A stretch of 64,000 nucleotides of DNA from positions 12,554,999 through 12,618,998 of the forward strand of contig NC_060956.1 of NCBI RefSeq assembly GCF_910589235.1, written 5' to 3'. The notes beneath the pieces are model-generated. The model was not told the origin of the DNA, made no database searches, and was given only the letters and a program-made list of their open reading frames with translations. This DNA comes from Vespa crabro (lineage: Eukaryota > Arthropoda > Insecta > Hymenoptera > Vespidae). The translations under genes were made by a program, and so were the position numbers. Below, one piece after another: positions 8,815 through 21,696 of the stretch (position 1 is the first letter of the stretch; the number at the start of each line of letters is the position of its first letter).

Positions 8815-10848
8815 TATTCTAGTTTCATTCTTTATTCTACGTCGAAAAAATATAAAATCATTGAAATTGAATGTGATTTCAACCTTTCATTTTTCGACGA
8901 TACGCCTTTATGAGCATAAAATCGTATATTGGATATGAAACAAAGTTAAGACATCAATTCCAAGATAGAAAAGATTTTTGATCTTCTGAAATACAATATC
9001 CGAATAGATTGGTAACATTTTTCAAACTGTGGAACGAGTAAGTTCAAAGATTTCACCATTTTATCTCAGCATATAGCGAAAAACGCATATGTCGATCAGG
9101 TTTCTCGATAATTATCATGTTACAACACATATTTACGCATAGTCGGAAAGATATAATCTAGTTTCATTCTTTATTCTGCGTCGAAAAAATATAAAATCAT
9201 TGAAATTGAATGTGATTTCAACCTTTCATTTTTCGACGATACGCCTTTATGAGCATAAAATCGTATATACGATATGAAACAATGTTAATACATCAATACC
9301 AAGATAAAAAGGATGTTTGATCTTCTGAAATACCATGTCTGAATAGATTGGTAATATTTTTCGTACTGTTAACCGGGCAAATTCATTGTTTTCACTATTT
9401 TACCTCAGCATATAGCGAAATTCGCATATGTCGATCAGGTTTTACGATAATTATCATGCTACAACACGTATTAACGCATAGTCGGAAAGAAATATTCTAG
9501 TTTCATTCTTTATTCTACGTCGAAAAAATATAAAATCATTGAAATTGAATGTGATTTCAACCTTTCATTTTTCGACGATACGCCTTTATGAGCATAAAAT
9601 CGTATATACGATATGAAACAATGTTAATAAATCAATACCAAGAAAAAAAAGATGTTTGATCTTCTGAAATACAATGTCCGAATCGATTGGTAACATTTTT
9701 CAAACTGTGGAACGAGTAATTTCACTGTTTTCAGGATAATATTTCCGCATATAGCGAAATTCACATGTGTTGTTCAGTTTTCTCGATAATTTTCATGTTA
9801 AAGCACGTAATTAAAAATAGTCGGAAAGAAATATTCTAGTTTCATTCTTTATTCTGCGTCGAAAGTATATAAAATCATTGAAATTGAATGAGATTTCAAC
9901 CTTTCGTTTTTCGACGATACGCCTTTATGAGCATAAAATCGTATATTGGATATGAAACAAAGTTAAGACATCAATTCCAAGATAGAAAAGATTTTTGATC
10001 TTCTGAAATACAATGTCCGAATAGATTGGTAACATTTCTCAAACTGTGGAACGAGTATTTTCACTGTTTTCATGATAATATTTCCGCATATAGCGGAATT
10101 TGCATGTGTCGATCAGGTTTCTCATTAATTATCATGTTAAAACACGCATTTACACATAGTCGGAAAGATATAATCTAGTTTCATTCTTTATTCTGCGTCG
10201 AAAAAATATAAAATCATTGAAATTGAATGTGATTTCAACCTTTCATTTTTCGACGATACGCCTTTATGAGCATAAAATCGTATATACGATATGAAATAAT
10301 GTTAATACATCAATACCAAGATAAAAAGGATGTTTGATCTTCTGAAATACCATGTCTGAATAGATTGGTAACATTTTTCGTACTGTTGTCCGGGAAAATT
10401 CATTGTTTTCACCATTTTACCTCAGCATATAGCGAAATTCGCATATGTCGATCAGGTTTCTCGATAATTATCATGCTACAACACGAATTAACGCATAGTC
10501 GGAAAGAAATATTCTAGTTTCATTCTTTATTCTACGTCGAAAAAATATAAAATCATTGAAATTGAATGTGATTTCAACCTTTCATTTTTCGACGATACGC
10601 CTTTATGAGCATAAAATCGTATATACGATATGAAACAAAGTTAAGACATCAATTCCAAGATAGAAAAGAGTTTTGATCTTCTGAAATACAATGTCCGAAT
10701 AGATTGGTAACATTTTTCAAACTGTGGAACGAGTATTTTCACTGTTTTCATGATAATATTTCCGCATATACCGGAATTCGCATGTGTCGAACAGGTTTCT
10801 CATTAATTATCATGTTAAAACACGCATTTACACATAGTCGGAAAGATA
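8815..10848 (+). repeat. HOR transition: six mosaic or reordered monomers
   Basis: This stretch separates the zone 2 trimer from the first 13-mer. Monomer 27 (8815) is a three-part mosaic: C-like 5' end, cgtatattggat, then A-type gtaagttcaaag. Monomer 28 (9154) is B with private changes aaccgggcaa and ggttttacgat. Monomer 29 (9493) starts as C (acgtcgaaaaaata, gaatgtg) and becomes D at about position 130 (aataaatc, then cacatgtgttg). Monomers 30-32 (C3, B, C2) continue the cyclic order of the zone 2 trimer. Monomer 30 has catttctc in the otherwise constant catttttc. Confidence 0.85.
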
Positions 10849-11526
10849 TAATCTAGTTTCATTCTTTATTCTGCGTCGAAAGTATATAAAATCATTGAAA
10901 TTGAATGAGATTTCAACCTTTCGTTTTTCGACGATACGCCTTTATGAGCATAAAATCGTATATTGGATATGAAACAAAGTTAAGACATCAATTCCAAGAT
11001 AGAAAAGATTTTTGATCTTCTGAAATACAATGTCTGAATCGATTGGTAACATTTTTCAAACTGTTGTACGAGTAAGTTCAAAGATTTCACCATTTTATCT
11101 CAGCATATAGCGAAAAACGCATATGTCGATCAGGTTTCTCGATAATTATCATGCTACAACACGTATTAACGCATAGTCGGAAAGAAATATTCTAGTTTCA
11201 TTCTTTATTCTACGTCGAAAAAATATAAAATCATTGAAATTGAATGTGATTTCAACCTTTCATTTTTCGACGATACGCCTTTATGAGCATAAAATCGTAT
11301 ATACGATATGAAACAAAGTTAAGACATCAATTCCAAGATAGAAAAGATTTTTGATCTTCTGAAATACAATGTCCGAATAGATTGGTAACATTTTTCAAAC
11401 TGTGGAACGAGTATTTTCACTGTTTTCATGATAATATTTCCGCATATAGCGGAATTCGCATGTGTCGATCAGGTTTCTCATTAATTATCATGTTAAAACA
11501 CGCATTTACACATAGTCGGAAAGATA

Positions 11527-11865
11527 TAATCTAGTTTCATTCTTTATTCTGCGTCGAAAGTATTTAAAATCATTGAAATTGAATTAGATTTCAACCTTTC
11601 ATTTTTCGACGATACAACTTTATGAGTATAAAATCGTATATTGGATATGAAACAAAGTTAAGACATCAATTCCAAGATAGAAAAGATTTTTGATCTTCTG
11701 AAATACAATGTCCGAATCGATTGGTAACATTTTTCAAACTGTGGAACGAGTATTTTCACTGTTTTCATGATAATATTTCCGCATATAGCGAAATTCACAT
11801 GTGTTGTTCAGTTTTCTCGATAATTTTCATGTTAAAGCACGTATTTAAAAATAGTCGGAAAGAAA
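11527..11865 (+). repeat. Representative D2 sub-variant
   Basis: Begins like D (gtattta, gaattag) but has catttttcgacgatacaac, gagtataaaatcg, cgtatattggat and caaagttaagac. Its 3' half mixes C-type gtattttcactgttttcatg with a D-type end (gcgaaattcacatgtgttg, cacgtatttaaaa). It almost always precedes a B2 monomer. Confidence 0.9.
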
Positions 11866-12204
11866 TATTCTAGTTTCATTCTTTATTCTGCGTCGAAAGT
11901 ATATAAAATCATTGAAATTGAATGTGATTTCAACCTTTCATTTTTCGACGATACGCCTTTATGAGCATAAAATCGTATATACGATATGAAACAATGTTAA
12001 TACATCAATACCAAGATAAAAAGGATGTTTGATCTTCTGAAATAACATGTCTGAATAGATTGGTAACATTTTTCGTACTGTTGTCCGGGAAAATTCATTG
12101 TTTTCACCATTTTACCTCAGCATATAGCGAAATTGGCATATGTCGATCAGGTTTCTCGATAATTATCATGCTACAACGCGTATTAACGCATAGTCGGAAA
12201 GAAA
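11866..12204 (+). repeat. Representative B2 sub-variant
   Basis: B monomer with gtatata at positions 34-40 instead of aaatata, aataacatgtctg instead of aataccatgtctg, and gcgaaattggcatatg, which destroys the GCGAA/TTCGC dyad of B. It typically follows D2. This copy also has ctacaacgcg, a private change from ctacaacacg. Confidence 0.9.
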
Positions 12205-15200
12205 TATTCTAGTTTCATTCTTTATTCTACGTCGAAAAAATATAAAATCATTGAAATTGAATGTGATTTCAACCTTTCATTTTTCGACGATACGCCTTTA
12301 TGAGCATAAAATCGTATATACGATATGAAACAAAGTTAAGACATCAATTCCAAGATAGAAAAGAGTTTTGATCTTCTGAAATACAATGTCCGAATAGATT
12401 GGTAACATTTTTCAAACTGTGGAACGAGTATTTTCACTGTTTTCATGATAATATTTCCGCATATACCGGAATTCGCATGTGTCGAACAGGTTTCTCATTA
12501 ATTATCATGTTAAAACACGCATTTACACATAGTCGGAAAGATATAATCTAGTTTCATTCTTTATTCTGCGTCGAAAGTATATAAAATCATTGAAATTGAA
12601 TGAGATTTCAACCTTTCGTTTTTCGACGATACGCCTTTATGAGCATAAAATCGTATATTGGATATGAAACAAAGTTAAGACATCAATTCCAAGATAGAAA
12701 AGATTTTTGATCTTCTGAAATACAATGTCTGAATCGATTGGTAACATTTTTCAAACTGTTGTACGAGTAAGTTCAAAGATTTCACCATTTTATCTCAGCA
12801 TATAGCGAAAAACGCATATGTCGATCAGGTTTCTCGATAATTATCATGCTACAACACGTATTAACGCATAGTCGGAAAGAAATATTCTAGTTTCATTCTT
12901 TATTCTACGTCGAAAAAATATAAAATCATTGAAATTGAATGTGATTTCAACCTTTCATTTTTCGACGATACGCCTTTATGAGCATAAAATCGTATATACG
13001 ATATGAAACAAAGTTAAGACATCAATTCCAAGATAGAAAAGATTTTTGATCTTCTGAAATACAATGTCCGAATAGATTGGTAACATTTTTCAAACTGTGG
13101 AACGAGTATTTTCACTGTTTTCATGATAATATTTCCGCATATAGCGGAATTCGCATGTGTCGATCAGGTTTCTCATTAATTATCATGTTAAAACACGCAT
13201 TTACACATAGTCGGAAAGATATAATCTAGTTTCATTCTTTATTCTGCGTCGAAAGTATTTAAAATCATTGAAATTGAATTAGATTTCAACCTTTCATTTT
13301 TCGACGATACAACTTTATGAGTATAAAATCGTATATTGGATATGAAACAAAGTTAAGACATCAATTCCAAGATAGAAAAGATTTTTGATCTTCTGAAATA
13401 CAATGTCCGAATCGATTGGTAACATTTTTCAAACTGTGGAACGAGTATTTTCACTGTTTTCATGATAATATTTCCGCATATAGCGAAATTCACATGTGTT
13501 GTTCAGTTTTCTCGATAATTTTCATGTTAAAGCACGTATTTAAAAATAGTCGGAAAGAAATATTCTAGTTTCATTCTTTATTCTGCGTCGAAAGTATATA
13601 AAATCATTGAAATTGAATGTGATTTCAACCTTTCATTTTTCGACGATACGCCTTTATGAGCATAAAATCGTATATACGATATGAAACAATGTTAATACAT
13701 CAATACCAAGATAAAAAGGATGTTTGATCTTCTGAAATAACATGTCTGAATAGATTGGTAACATTTTTCGTACTGTTGTCCGGGAAAATTCATTGTTTTC
13801 ACCATTTTACCTCAGCATATAGCGAAATTGGCATATGTCGATCAGGTTTCTCGATAATTATCATGCTACAACACGTATTAACGCATAGTCGGAAAGAAAT
13901 ATTCTAGTTTCATTCTTTATTCTACGTCGAAAAAATATAAAATCATTGAAATTGAATGTGATTTCAACCTTTCATTTTTCGACGATACGCCTTTATGAGC
14001 ATAAAATCGTATATACGATATGAAACAAAGTTAAGACATCAATTCCAAGATAGAAAAGAGTTTTGATCTTCTGAAATACAATGTCCGAATAGATTGGTAA
14101 CATTTTTCAAACTGTGGAACGAGTATTTTCACTGTTTTCATGATAATATTTCCGCATATACCGGAATTCGCATGTGTCGAACAGGTTTCTCATTAATTAT
14201 CATGTTAAAACACGCATTTACACATAGTCGGAAAGATATAATCTAGTTTCATTCTTTATTCTGCGTCGAAAGTATATAAAATCATTGAAATTGAATGAGA
14301 TTTCAACCTTTCGTTTTTCGACGATACGCCTTTATGAGCATAAAATCGTATATTGGATATGAAACAAAGTTAAGACATCAATTCCAAGATAGAAAAGATT
14401 TTTGATCTTCTGAAATACAATGTCCGAATAGATTGGTAACATTTTTCAAACTGTGGAACGAGTATTTTCACTGTTTTCATGATAATATTTCCGCATATAG
14501 CGGAATTTGCATGTGTCGATCAGGTTTCTCATTAATTATCATGTTAAAACACGCATTTACACATAGTCGGAAAGATATAATCTAGTTTCATTCTTTATTC
14601 TGCGTCGAAAAAATATAAAATCATTGAAATTGAATGTGATTTCAACCTTTCATTTTTCGACGATACGCCTTTATGAGCATAAAATCGTATATACGATATG
14701 AAATAATGTTAATACATCAATACCAAGATAAAAAGGATGTTTGATCTTCTGAAATACCATGTCTGAATAGATTGGTAACATTTTTCGTACTGTTGTCCGG
14801 GAAAATTCATTGTTTTCACCATTTTACCTCAGCATATAGCGAAATTCGCATATGTCGATCAGGTTTCTCGATAATTATCATGCTACAACACGAATTAACG
14901 CATAGTCGGAAAGAAATATTCTAGTTTCATTCTTTATTCTACGTCGAAAAAATATAAAATCATTGAAATTGAATGTGATTTCAACCTTTCATTTTTCGAC
15001 GATACGCCTTTATGAGCATAAAATCGTATATTGGATATGAAACAAAGTTAAGACATCAATTCCAAGATAGAAAAGATTTTTGATCTTCTGAAATACAATG
15101 TCCGAATAGATTGGTAACATTTTTCAAACTGTGGAACGAGTATTTTCACTGTTTTCATGATAATATTTCCGCATATAGCGAAATTCACATGTGTTGTTCA

Positions 15201-18200
15201 GTTTTCTCGATAATTTTCATGTTAAAGCACGTAATTAAAAATAGTCGGAAAGAAATATTCTAGTTTCATTCTTTATTCTGCGTCGAAAGTATATAAAATC
15301 ATTGAAATTGAATGAGATTTCAACCTTTCGTTTTTCGACGATACGCCTTTATGAGCATAAAATCGTATATTGGATATGAAACAAAGTTAAGACATCAATT
15401 CCAAGATAGAAAAGATTTTTGATCTTCTGAAATACAATGTCTGAATCGATTGGTAACATTTTTCAAACTGTTGTACGAGTAAGTTCAAAGATTTCACCAT
15501 TTTATCTCAGCATATAGCGAAAAACGCATATGTCGATCAGGTTTCTCGATAATTATCATGCTACAACACGTATTAACGCATAGTCGGAAAGAAATATTCT
15601 AGTTTCATTCTTTATTCTACGTCGAAAAAAAATAAAATCATTGAAATTGAATGTGATTTCAACCTTTCATTTTTCGACGATACGCCTTTATGAGCATAAA
15701 ATCGTATATACGATATGAAACAAAGTTAAGACATCAATTCCAAGATAGAAAAGATTTTTGATCTTCTGAAATACAATGTCCGAATAGATTGGTAACATTT
15801 TTCAAACTGTGGAACGAGTATTTTCACTGTTTTCATGATAATATTTCCGCATATAGCGGAATTCGCATGTGTCGATCAGGTTTCTCATTAATTATCATGT
15901 TAAAACACGCATTTACACATAGTCGGAAAGATATAATCTAGTTTCATTCTTTATTCTGCGTCGAAAGTATTTAAAATCATTGAAATTGAATTAGATTTCA
16001 ACCTTTCATTTTTCGACGATACAACTTTATGAGTATAAAATCGTATATTGGATATGAAACAAAGTTAAGACATCAATTCCAAGATAGAAAAGATTTTTGA
16101 TCTTCTGAAATACAATGTCCGAATCGATTGGTAACATTTTTCAAACTGTGGAACGAGTATTTTCACTGTTTTCATGATAATATTTCCGCATATAGCGAAA
16201 TTCACATGTGTTGTTCAGTTTTCTCGATAATTTTCATGTTAAAGCACGTATTTAAAAATAGTCGGAAAGAAATATTCTAGTTTCATTCTTTATTCTGCGT
16301 CGAAAGTATATAAAATCATTGAAATTGAATGTGATTTCAACCTTTCATTTTTCGACGATACGCCTTTATGAGCATAAAATCGTATATACGATATGAAACA
16401 ATGTTAATACATCAATACCAAGATAAAAAGGATGTTTGATCTTCTGAAATAACATGTCTGAATAGATTGGTAACATTTTTCGTACTGTTGTCCGGGAAAA
16501 TTCATTGTTTTCACCATTTTACCTCAGCATATAGCGAAATTGGCATATGTCGATCAGGTTTCTCGATAATTATCATGCTACAACACGTATTAACGCATAG
16601 TCGGAAAGAAATATTCTAGTTTCATTCTTTATTCTACGTCGAAAAAATATAAAATCATTGAAATTGAATGTGATTTCAACCTTTCATTTTTCGACGATAC
16701 GCCTTTATGAGCATAAAATCGTATATACGATATGAAACAAAGTTAAGACATCAATTCCAAGATAGAAAAGAGTTTTGATCTTCTGAAATACAATGTCCGA
16801 ATAGATTGGTAACATTTTTCAAACTGTGGAACGAGTATTTTCACTGTTTTCATGATAATATTTCCGCATATACCGGAATTCGCATGTGTCGAACAGGTTT
16901 CTCATTAATTATCATGTTAAAACACGCATTTACACATAGTCGGAAAGATATAATCTAGTTTCATTCTTTATTCTGCGTCGAAAGTATATAAAATCATTGA
17001 AATTGAATGAGATTTCAACCTTTCGTTTTTCGACGATACGCCTTTATGAGCATAAAATCGTATATTGGATATGAAACAAAGTTAAGACATCAATTCCAAG
17101 ATAGAAAAGATTTTTGATCTTCTGAAATACAATGTCTGAATCGATTGGTAACATTTTTCAAACTGTTGTACGAGTAAGTTCAAAGATTTCACCATTTTAT
17201 CTCAGCATATAGCGAAAAACGCATATGTCGATCAGGTTTCTCGATAATTATCATGCTACAACACGTATTAACGCATAGTCGGAAAGAAATATTCTAGTTT
17301 CATTCTTTATTCTACGTCGAAAAAATATAAAATCATTGAAATTGAATGTGATTTCAACCTTTCATTTTTCGACGATACGCCTTTATGAGCATAAAATCGT
17401 ATATACGATATGAAACAAAGTTAAGACATCAATTCCAAGATAGAAAAGATTTTTGATCTTCTGAAATACAATGTCCGAATAGATTGGTAACATTTTTCAA
17501 ACTGTGGAACGAGTATTTTCACTGTTTTCATGATAATATTTCCGCATATAGCGGAATTCGCATGTGTCGATCAGGTTTCTCATTAATTATCATGTTAAAA
17601 CACGCATTTACACATAGTCGGAAAGATATAATCTAGTTTCATTCTTTATTCTGCGTCGAAAGTATTTAAAATCATTGAAATTGAATTAGATTTCAACCTT
17701 TCATTTTTCGACGATACAACTTTATGAGTATAAAATCGTATATTGGATATGAAACAAAGTTAAGACATCAATTCCAAGATAGAAAAGATTTTTGATCTTC
17801 TGAAATACAATGTCCGAATCGATTGGTAACATTTTTCAAACTGTGGAACGAGTATTTTCACTGTTTTCATGATAATATTTCCGCATATAGCGAAATTCAC
17901 ATGTGTTGTTCAGTTTTCTCGATAATTTTCATGTTAAAGCACGTATTTAAAAATAGTCGGAAAGAAATATTCTAGTTTCATTCTTTATTCTGCGTCGAAA
18001 GTATATAAAATCATTGAAATTGAATGTGATTTCAACCTTTCATTTTTCGACGATACGCCTTTATGAGCATAAAATCGTATATACGATATGAAACAATGTT
18101 AATACATCAATACCAAGATAAAAAGGATGTTTGATCTTCTGAAATAACATGTCTGAATAGATTGGTAACATTTTTCGTACTGTTGTCCGGGAAAATTCAT

Positions 18201-21200
18201 TGTTTTCACCATTTTACCTCAGCATATAGCGAAATTGGCATATGTCGATCAGGTTTCTCGATAATTATCATGCTACAACACGTATTAACGCATAGTCGGA
18301 AAGAAATATTCTAGTTTCATTCTTTATTCTACGTCGAAAAAATATAAAATCATTGAAATTGAATGTGATTTCAACCTTTCATTTTTCGACGATACGCCTT
18401 TATGAGCATAAAATCGTATATACGATATGAAACAAAGTTAAGACATCAATTCCAAGATAGAAAAGAGTTTTGATCTTCTGAAATACAATGTCCGAATAGA
18501 TTGGTAACATTTTTCAAACTGTGGAACGAGTATTTTCACTGTTTTCATGATAATATTTCCGCATATACCGGAATTCGCATGTGTCGAACAGGTTTCTCAT
18601 TAATTATCATGTTAAAACACGCATTTACACATAGTCGGAAAGATATAATCTAGTTTCATTCTTTATTCTGCGTCGAAAGTATATAAAATCATTGAAATTG
18701 AATGAGATTTCAACCTTTCGTTTTTCGACGATACGCCTTTATGAGCATAAAATCGTATATTGGATATGAAACAAAGTTAAGACATCAATTCCAAGATAGA
18801 AAAGATTTTTGATCTTCTGAAATACAATGTCCGAATAGATTGGTAACATTTTTCAAACTGTGGAACGAGTATTTTCACTGTTTTCATGATAATATTTCCG
18901 CATATAGCGGAATTTGCATGTGTCGATCAGGTTTCTCATTAATTATCATGTTAAAACACGCATTTACACATAGTCGGAAAGATATAATCTAGTTTCATTC
19001 TTTATTCTGCGTCGAAAAAATATAAAATCATTGAAATTGAATGTGATTTCAACCTTTCATTTTTCGACGATACGCCTTTATGAGCATAAAATCGTATATA
19101 CGATATGAAATAATGTTAATACATCAATACCAAGATAAAAAGGATGTTTGATCTTCTGAAATACCATGTCTGAATAGATTGGTAACATTTTTCGTACTGT
19201 TGTCCGGGAAAATTCATTGTTTTCACCATTTTACCTCAGCATATAGCGAAATTCGCATATGTCGATCAGGTTTCTCGATAATTATCATGCTACAACACGA
19301 ATTAACGCATAGTCGGAAAGAAATATTCTAGTTTCATTCTTTATTCTACGTCGAAAAAATATAAAATCATTGAAATTGAATGTGATTTCAACCTTTCATT
19401 TTTCGACGATACGCCTTTATGAGCATAAAATCGTATATTGGATATGAAACAAAGTTAAGACATCAATTCCAAGATAGAAAAGATTTTTGATCTTCTGAAA
19501 TACAATGTCCGAATAGATTGGTAACATTTTTCAAACTGTGGAACGAGTATTTTCACTGTTTTCATGATAATATTTCCGCATATAGCGAAATTCACATGTG
19601 TTGTTCAGTTTTCTCGATAATTTTCATGTTAAAGCACGTAATTAAAAATAGTCGGAAAGAAATATTCTAGTTTCATTCTTTATTCTGCGTCGAAAGTATA
19701 TAAAATCATTGAAATTGAATGAGATTTCAACCTTTCGTTTTTCGACGATACGCCTTTATGAGCATAAAATCGTATATTGGATATGAAACAAAGTTAAGAC
19801 ATCAATTCCAAGATAGAAAAGATTTTTGATCTTCTGAAATACAATGTCTGAATCGATTGGTAACATTTTTCAAACTGTTGTACGAGTAAGTTCAAAGATT
19901 TCACCATTTTATCTCAGCATATAGCGAAAAACGCATATGTCGATCAGGTTTCTCGATAATTATCATGCTACAACACGTATTAACGCATAGTCGGAAAGAA
20001 ATATTCTAGTTTCATTCTTTATTCTACGTCGAAAAAATATAAAATCATTGAAATTGAATGTGATTTCAACCTTTCATTTTTCGACGATACGCCTTTATGA
20101 GCATAAAATCGTATATACGATATGAAACAAAGTTAAGACATCAATTCCAAGATAGAAAAGATTTTTGATCTTCTGAAATACAATGTCCGAATAGATTGGT
20201 AACATTTTTCAAACTGTGGAACGAGTATTTTCACTGTTTTCATGATAATATTTCCGCATATAGCGGAATTCGCATGTGTCGATCAGGTTTCTCATTAATT
20301 ATCATGTTAAAACACGCATTTACACATAGTCGGAAAGATATAATCTAGTTTCATTCTTTATTCTGCGTCGAAAGTATTTAAAATCATTGAAATTGAATTA
20401 GATTTCAACCTTTCATTTTTCGACGATACAACTTTATGAGTATAAAATCGTATATTGGATATGAAACAAAGTTAAGACATCAATTCCAAGATAGAAAAGA
20501 TTTTTGATCTTCTGAAATACAATGTCCGAATCGATTGGTAACATTTTTCAAACTGTGGAACGAGTATTTTCACTGTTTTCATGATAATATTTCCGCATAT
20601 AGCGAAATTCACATGTGTTGTTCAGTTTTCTCGATAATTTTCATGTTAAAGCACGTATTTAAAAATAGTCGGAAAGAAATATTCTAGTTTCATTCTTTAT
20701 TCTGCGTCGAAAGTATATAAAATCATTGAAATTGAATGTGATTTCAACCTTTCATTTTTCGACGATACGCCTTTATGAGCATAAAATCGTATATACGATA
20801 TGAAACAATGTTAATACATCAATTCCAAGATAAAAAGGATGTTTGATCTTCTGAAATAACATGTCTGAATAGATTGGTAACATTTTTCGTACTGTTGTCC
20901 GGGAAAATTCATTGTTTTCACCATTTTACCTCAGCATATAGCGAAATTGGCATATGTCGATCAGGTTTCTCGATAATTATCATGCTACAACACGTATTAA
21001 CGCATAGTCGGAAAGAAATATTCTAGTTTCATTCTTTATTCTGCGTCGAAAAAATATAAAATCATTGAAATTGAATGTGATTTCAACCTTTCATTTTTCG
21101 ACGATACGCCTTTATGAGCATAAAATCGTATATACGATATGAAACAAAGTTAAGACATCAATTCCAAGATAGAAAAGAGTTTTGATCTTCTGAAATACAA

Positions 21201-21696
21201 TGTCCGAATAGATTGGTAACATTTTTCAAACTGTGGAACGAGTATTTTCACTGTTTTCATGATAATATTTCCGCATATACCGGAATTCGCATGTGTCGAA
21301 CAGGTTTCTCATTAATTATCATGTTAAAACACGCATTTACACATAGTCGGAAAGATATAATCTAGTTTCATTCTTTATTCTGCGTCGAAAGTATATAAAA
21401 TCATTGAAATTGAATGAGATTTCAACCTTTCGTTTTTCGACGATACGCCTTTATGAGCATAAAATCGTATATTGGATATGAAACAAAGTTAAGACATCAA
21501 TTCCAAGATAGAAAAGATTTTTGATCTTCTGAAATACAATGTCTGAATCGATTGGTAACATTTTTCAAACTGTTGTACGAGTAAGTTCAAAGATTTCACC
21601 ATTTTATCTCAGCATATAGCGAAAAACGCATATGTCGATCAGGTTTCTCGATAATTATCATGTTACAACACATATTTACGCATAGTTGGAAAGATA

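Larger units (their letters stand above)
10849..21696 (+). repeat. HOR zone 3: 13-mer (4407 bp), about 2.4 copies
   Basis: The monomer order is A C D2 B2 C2 A C D2 B2 C2 C3 B D-hybrid. Copies start at 10849 and 15256, with a partial copy from 19663. The 13-mer itself is nested: a 5-mer (A C D2 B2 C2, 1695 bp) followed by the same 5-mer plus C3, B and a D-hybrid (8-mer). Type A monomers therefore occur at 10849, 12544, 15256, 16951, 19663 and 21358, alternating 5 and 8 monomers apart. Copies are nearly identical. Private differences include ctacaacgcg near 12174, cgaaaaaaaataaaatc near 15622, and aattccaagataaaaagg in monomer 62. The register ends inside monomer 64 (21358), which finishes with catatttacgcatagttgg instead of the expected cgtattaacgc. 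Confidence 0.92.
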
